DNA from: Deltaproteobacteria bacterium
GTDB lineage: Bacteria > Desulfobacterota > Desulfarculia > Adiutricales > Adiutricaceae
Reading direction: 5' to 3'
NCBI GenBank assembly: GCA_031257955.1
Contig: JAIRNQ010000142.1
Coordinates: forward strand, 1-9,201
Length of the DNA: 9,201 nucleotides
Position 1 is the stretch's first letter, and every line of letters begins with the position of its first letter. Both the position numbers and the translations under genes were made by a program. Shown here piece after piece: positions 6,935 through 9,201 of this stretch. The notes below the pieces were generated by a model, which ran no database searches, had not been told where the DNA came from, and was given only the letters and a program-made list of their open reading frames with translations.

Positions 6935-7028
6935 AATTCTGAAAAGTTCCCACGGCGCTTACCCGATCGAGAAAGTGCCCACTGTGACTGACCGATCGAT
7001 AAAGTGCAAATTCTGCTTGACCGATCGA
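6935..7028. repeat. 29-bp-period direct repeats, possible IS21-like transposon-end remnant
   Basis: CCGATCGA starts at 6963, 6992 and 7021, exactly 29 bp apart. The first two copies are followed by GAAAGTGC or TAAAGTGC. A degenerate copy, AAAAGTTCCCAC, lies in front (6942-6953), and the CCCAC is shared with the first full unit. No transposase is present. IS21-family ends carry several internal repeats of similar size, and the GACCGATCGATAAAGTGC wording looks familiar from such ends, but that is from memory. Alternatives are a regulator-binding array or an iteron-like cluster. Confidence 0.6.
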
Positions 7029-7068
7029 GTATTTGTCGTCAACCTACCTGGCGACTGTTTTGACAATG

Positions 7069-7083
7069 GCTTACGGGGTAAGC
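7069..7083 (+). terminator. weak hairpin, possible terminator after aldolase
   Basis: GCTTAC-GGG-GTAAGC is a perfect 6-bp stem with a 3-nt loop, followed by G and four T residues. It lies 160 bases after the aldolase stop, a long way for a simple terminator. A TTGACA sits just upstream (7060-7065) but has no -10 partner, so the stem could also be an operator. Confidence 0.3.
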
Positions 7084-7084
7084 G

Positions 7085-7123
7085 TTTTCGCCGACTTTCC
7101 GGATTAGGTTTTTCGCCGGCTTT
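7085..7123. repeat. 14-bp direct repeat, period 25
   Basis: TTTTCGCCGACTTT (7085-7098) recurs as TTTTCGCCGGCTTT (7110-7123) with one mismatch. It lies in the non-coding stretch upstream of the small membrane protein and dhaK. A paired binding site is possible; function is unknown. Confidence 0.55.
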
Positions 7124-7142
7124 AGCTGGGGCCAAAATATAG

Positions 7143-7165
7143 AACCCCATGGACGCCATGGGGTT
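7143..7165 (+). promoter_or_regulatory. hairpin next to the ribosome-binding site of the small gene
   Basis: AACCCCATGG (7143-7152) pairs with CCATGGGGTT (7156-7165) around the loop ACG: a 10-bp perfect stem. Its 3' edge is one base before GGGGG (7167-7171), the likely ribosome-binding site for ATG 7177. The CCCC of the 5' arm could instead pair with that GGGGG. This could tune translation of the small gene and, through coupling, of dhaK. As a terminator it is weak, with three T residues followed by G. Confidence 0.5.
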
Positions 7166-7176
7166 TGGGGGCGAGC

Positions 7177-7389
7177 ATGGCCGCTAAAAAATTGCTTTGG
7201 TACCTAAGCCTGATCGCCGCCGTCGGTTTGCTAATATACGCGTTTTTGGCCCGGGACGTTAGGCTTTCCCTGGCCGCCTTCGCCTTGGCCTACGTTTTGA
7301 AAAAAACCAATAAATATGTCGCTATTCCCAGGTTCTACCAAAACAAAGGCGTTCGAAACGATCTATTCGAGGGGAAAGGAAGAAAATGA
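7177..7389 (+). CDS. small two-helix membrane protein of unknown function
   Basis: Seventy residues, not recognised. A lysine-flanked hydrophobic stretch (about residues 6-24) is followed by a short ARDVR turn and a second hydrophobic stretch (about 29-41). A basic tail with KKTNKY and FYQNKG comes next. The double-positive ends suggest a hairpin with both termini inside. I chose ATG 7177 because GGGGG sits 5 nt upstream; a TTG at 7165 in the same frame lies within the hairpin. The stop overlaps the dhaK start (ATGA), so translation is likely coupled, and the codon use resembles its neighbours. The coupling suggests a job linked to DhaK, such as a membrane tether or a small transport accessory. 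That is speculation from context only. Confidence 0.7.
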   Translation: MAAKKLLWYLSLIAAVGLLIYAFLARDVRLSLAAFALAYVLKKTNKYVAIPRFYQNKGVRNDLFEGKGRK

Positions 7390-8375
7390 AAAAAATCATT
7401 AATAACCCCGACCTGGTGGTTGAGGAGATGCTTTACGGGTTGGCCGTGTCTAATCCCCAACTCGCTTACGACCCCGAGGCCAGGGTCATTAGCCGAAAGG
7501 AAAAGAAAGCCAAAGTTGGTTTGGTCTCCGGAGGCGGCAGCGGCCATGAACCGGCCCACGCCGGTTACGTCGGCACTGGGATGCTTGACGCGGCCGTGGC
7601 CGGAAACGTTTTCGCCTCCCCACCCCCGGACCGGGTCCTCAAGGGGATAGAGGCCGCCCAAAGCGGCCAGGGGGTTCTCCTGATCATCAAAAACTACTCC
7701 GGCGACACGATGAATTTCGGCATGGCCGCGGAACTGGCCAGGGACGGCGGCACCGAGGTGGCCGAGGTCATAGTTAAAGACGACGTGGCCGTCCCCGACA
7801 GCACCTATTCAACCGGGAGGCGGGGCGTGGCCGGAACGGTGTTCGTCCACAAGATTGCCGGTGCCGCCGCCGAGGAAGGCTTGGCCTTATCGGACGTTTC
7901 TAGGGTGGCCCAGAAAACCGCTGACAACGTCCGCTCTTTTGGGATATCTCTCTCTTCCTGTATATTGCCCGCGGTAGGAAAACCGGGTTTTAGCTTGGCC
8001 GAGGATGAAATCGAGCTGGGCATGGGCATTCACGGTGAACCGGGGGTGGAGCGGGTTAAAACCCTGCCCGCCGCCAAGGTGGCCGAGGTCATGGTAGACA
8101 AAATCCTGGCGGACCTTGATTACCAAGGGAGCGAGTGCGCGGCCATCGTTAACGGGTGCGGCGGGACGCCCCTTATGGAACTGTATATCTTGGCCGGCGA
8201 GGTGGACAAGCTGCTTAAGGCCAAGGGGGTTAACCCAATCAGGTATTACGTTGGCCAGTACATGACCTCGCTGGAAATGGCCGGCGCCTCTCTCTCCCTT
8301 TTGCGCCTTGACGCCGAGCTAAAACAATTCCTCTTCGCCCCGGCCGATACCCCGGCCTTTAAGGAAAAGGGTTAG
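7386..8375 (+). CDS. dhaK: dihydroxyacetone kinase, substrate-binding subunit DhaK
   Basis: 329 residues, the size of a stand-alone DhaK (E. coli 356, shorter in Firmicutes). The DHA site is intact: GGGSGHEPAHAG with His54, NYSGD with Asp107, and GIHGEPG with His216. These match E. coli His56, Asp109 and His218, the last forming the covalent hemiaminal with the substrate. DhaK receives phosphate from the nucleotide held by DhaL, which in PTS-type systems is recharged by DhaM. The start is ATG 7386, overlapping the upstream stop by 4 bp, with AAGGA 5 nt before. The end, APADTPAF, is a normal family C-terminus, so the TAG is a true stop even though the same frame stays open for 40 further codons. 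Some DhaK relatives act on erythrulose or other short ketoses, so the substrate is likely but not certainly dihydroxyacetone. Confidence 0.95.
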   Translation: MKKIINNPDLVVEEMLYGLAVSNPQLAYDPEARVISRKEKKAKVGLVSGGGSGHEPAHAGYVGTGMLDAAVAGNVFASPPPDRVLKGIEAAQSGQGVLLIIKNYSGDTMNFGMAAELARDGGTEVAEVIVKDDVAVPDSTYSTGRRGVAGTVFVHKIAGAAAEEGLALSDVSRVAQKTADNVRSFGISLSSCILPAVGKPGFSLAEDEIELGMGIHGEPGVERVKTLPAAKVAEVMVDKILADLDYQGSECAAIVNGCGGTPLMELYILAGEVDKLLKAKGVNPIRYYVGQYMTSLEMAGASLSLLRLDAELKQFLFAPADTPAFKEKG

Positions 8376-8497
8376 CCCGGGCCGGCGCTTTCACGGAAAG
8401 GCTTTAACCATGGCCCTTATCGAGGAGGACTGGGCTCAGACCAGGCCAACGACGATTACATCATTATTTTTGACGGCACCATAAAAGGGGGTAGCTA
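8376..8497 (+). other. dhaK-dhaL spacer with a dhaL-like fragment
   Basis: The 122-base gap is unusually long for a dhaK-dhaL pair. The dhaK frame stays open after its TAG until another TAG at 8496-8498, which overlaps the dhaL GTG. Bases 8444-8475 match dhaL 8563-8594 at 26 of 32 positions and in the same reading sense, giving ANDDYI..FD against ANGDYI..LD. This may be a remnant of a duplicated or displaced dhaL start. A short ATG frame at 8410 would give 24 residues without family resemblance, so I do not call it a gene. Confidence 0.4.
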
Positions 8498-9148
8498 GTG
8501 ACTTTCTCCATGGACCCCGCGGATTACCTTCGGTATTTGGCCGACGCCCACCGGGAGCTTTCGGCCAACGGCGATTACATCACTTCCCTTGACGCCAAGA
8601 ACGGGGACGGCGACCACTGGGTTAACCTAAACTTGGGCTTCCAAAAAATCCTGGCCGCCTCGGAAGAGCTGGGGACGCTTAGCCTTCCGGCCATGCTAAA
8701 GAAAACCGGCATGATTATGATGTCGGCGGTGGGCGGATCGTCCGGAGTGTTGTACGGAAGCGCCTATTTGGCGGCGGCCAAGGCTACGGAAGGGAAAGAG
8801 TTTATCGACGGGCGGGCCCTCTTGGCTATCCTGGAGGCCCAAGCCAAGGCCATTGGCGAGCGCGGCCAAGCCGAGCCGGGCTTTAAGACCATGCTCGATA
8901 GTTTACACGGGGCAGTCGTCGCCTACCGGGAGGCTCTGGGGAAGGGAGACGGCGACAAGGAGGCCCTTCTGGCCTTAAAAGCCGGGGCCGCCGCGGGGGC
9001 CGAGGCCACCAGGGGCATGGAAGCCGTTAAAGGGCGGGCCAGTTACCAAACTAACAAAGGCGTGGGGGACCTTGACCCCGGCGCCGTCACCATGGCCATG
9101 CAACTTGGCTGCCTGGCCGATTACCTCATAGCCAATTGCCTCAAGTAG
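8498..9148 (+). CDS. dhaL: dihydroxyacetone kinase, nucleotide-binding subunit DhaL
   Basis: 216 residues, the usual DhaL length (about 210). The metal- and nucleotide-binding motif LDAKNGDGDH gives Asp32, Asp37 and Asp39, matching the three Mg-binding aspartates of E. coli DhaL. GGSSGVLYG and the C-terminal KGRASY...DPGA stretch are also family marks. DhaL holds ADP/ATP and hands phosphate to the substrate on DhaK. After GDGDH it reads WVNLNLGF, a variant of the commoner GxNMxxGF. I chose GTG 8498 because GGGGG lies 6 nt upstream; ATG 8510 is in frame but sits 18 nt from that site. No DhaM is encoded before the window ends 53 bases later. The donor system is therefore open: PTS via a distant DhaM, or ATP directly. 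Confidence 0.94.
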   Translation: MTFSMDPADYLRYLADAHRELSANGDYITSLDAKNGDGDHWVNLNLGFQKILAASEELGTLSLPAMLKKTGMIMMSAVGGSSGVLYGSAYLAAAKATEGKEFIDGRALLAILEAQAKAIGERGQAEPGFKTMLDSLHGAVVAYREALGKGDGDKEALLALKAGAAAGAEATRGMEAVKGRASYQTNKGVGDLDPGAVTMAMQLGCLADYLIANCLK

Positions 9149-9150
9149 TC

Positions 9151-9187
9151 TCCAGGATGCCCCTGGAAGCCACGGAGAGCCTCTGTG
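9151..9187 (+). other. two small hairpins after dhaL
   Basis: TCCAGG-ATGCC-CCTGGA (9151-9167) is followed by CACGGAG-AGC-CTCTGTG (9171-9187), the second with one G-T pair. No T-tract follows before the window ends, so these are possible 3'-end structures rather than clear terminators. Confidence 0.3.
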
Positions 9188-9201
9188 AGGCCCGTGTAGC
9201 C

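Noticed and set aside
6935..7028. CRISPR array
   Set aside because: Only a short core repeats at a 29-bp period, without the repeat-spacer alternation of similar-length unique spacers, and no cas gene is present.
7060..7088. TTGACA as a -35 for the dha genes
   Set aside because: No acceptable -10 hexamer occurs 16-18 bases downstream, where the sequence reads around CGTTTT.
6959..7159. 66-codon minus-strand frame over the repeat spacer
   Set aside because: Its sequence simply translates the repeats and the hairpin; no ribosome-binding site or protein-like pattern.
7386..8498. Read-through fusion of DhaK across its TAG into the spacer
   Set aside because: The DhaK family C-terminus is complete at the TAG; the open 40 codons beyond are explained by low stop frequency, with only a weak dhaL-like stretch.

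Overview
The window looks like a carbohydrate-uptake and breakdown locus of a PTS-using, sigma-54-containing anaerobe. The coding DNA is moderately GC-rich, while one roughly 500-base spacer is strikingly AT-rich. The LevR-type activator, galactitol-family PTS, DhaK/DhaL pair and GTG starts suit a Firmicutes-like (clostridial or negativicute) host. Similar PRD/sigma-54 regulators also occur in enterobacteria, so I do not name a taxon.

Layout, left to right. (1) 1-2391, minus strand: a LevR-family PTS-regulated sigma-54 activator that runs off the left edge (797 codons visible, no stop reached). (2) 2392-3217: no gene. An AT-rich half holds a good sigma-70-type promoter facing the regulator; a GC-rich half holds only short repeats. 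(3) 3218-3709, minus strand: a free-standing PTS EIIA protein. (4) 3710-4439: a divergent control region with a TATAAT box for EIIA, a strong palindrome, a near-perfect sigma-54 promoter (TGGCAC-N5-TTGCA) firing rightward, and a structured leader of about 300 nt. (5) 4440-6098: EIIB and EIIC of the galactitol family. (6) 6099-6263: a hairpin-rich spacer. (7) 6264-6908: a class II (zinc) sugar-phosphate aldolase. (8) 6909-7176: a spacer with 29-bp-period repeats resembling a transposon end, and several hairpins. (9) 7177-9148: a small two-helix membrane protein overlapping dhaK by 4 bp, then dhaL. The expected phosphodonor dhaM is not in the window.

Working model (inference): EIIA, EIIB and EIIC import and phosphorylate a polyol or ketose; the class II aldolase splits the sugar phosphate; DhaK and DhaL phosphorylate dihydroxyacetone or a related short ketose. 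The activator senses PTS phosphorylation through PRD, EIIA-Man-like and EIIB-Gat-like domains and would drive EIIB-EIIC from the sigma-54 promoter. EIIA would be made separately from its own promoter. The substrate cannot be fixed from the sequence, and the pairing of a DHAP-forming aldolase family with a dihydroxyacetone kinase is the main metabolic puzzle. I found no CRISPR array, tRNA, rRNA or intact mobile element.
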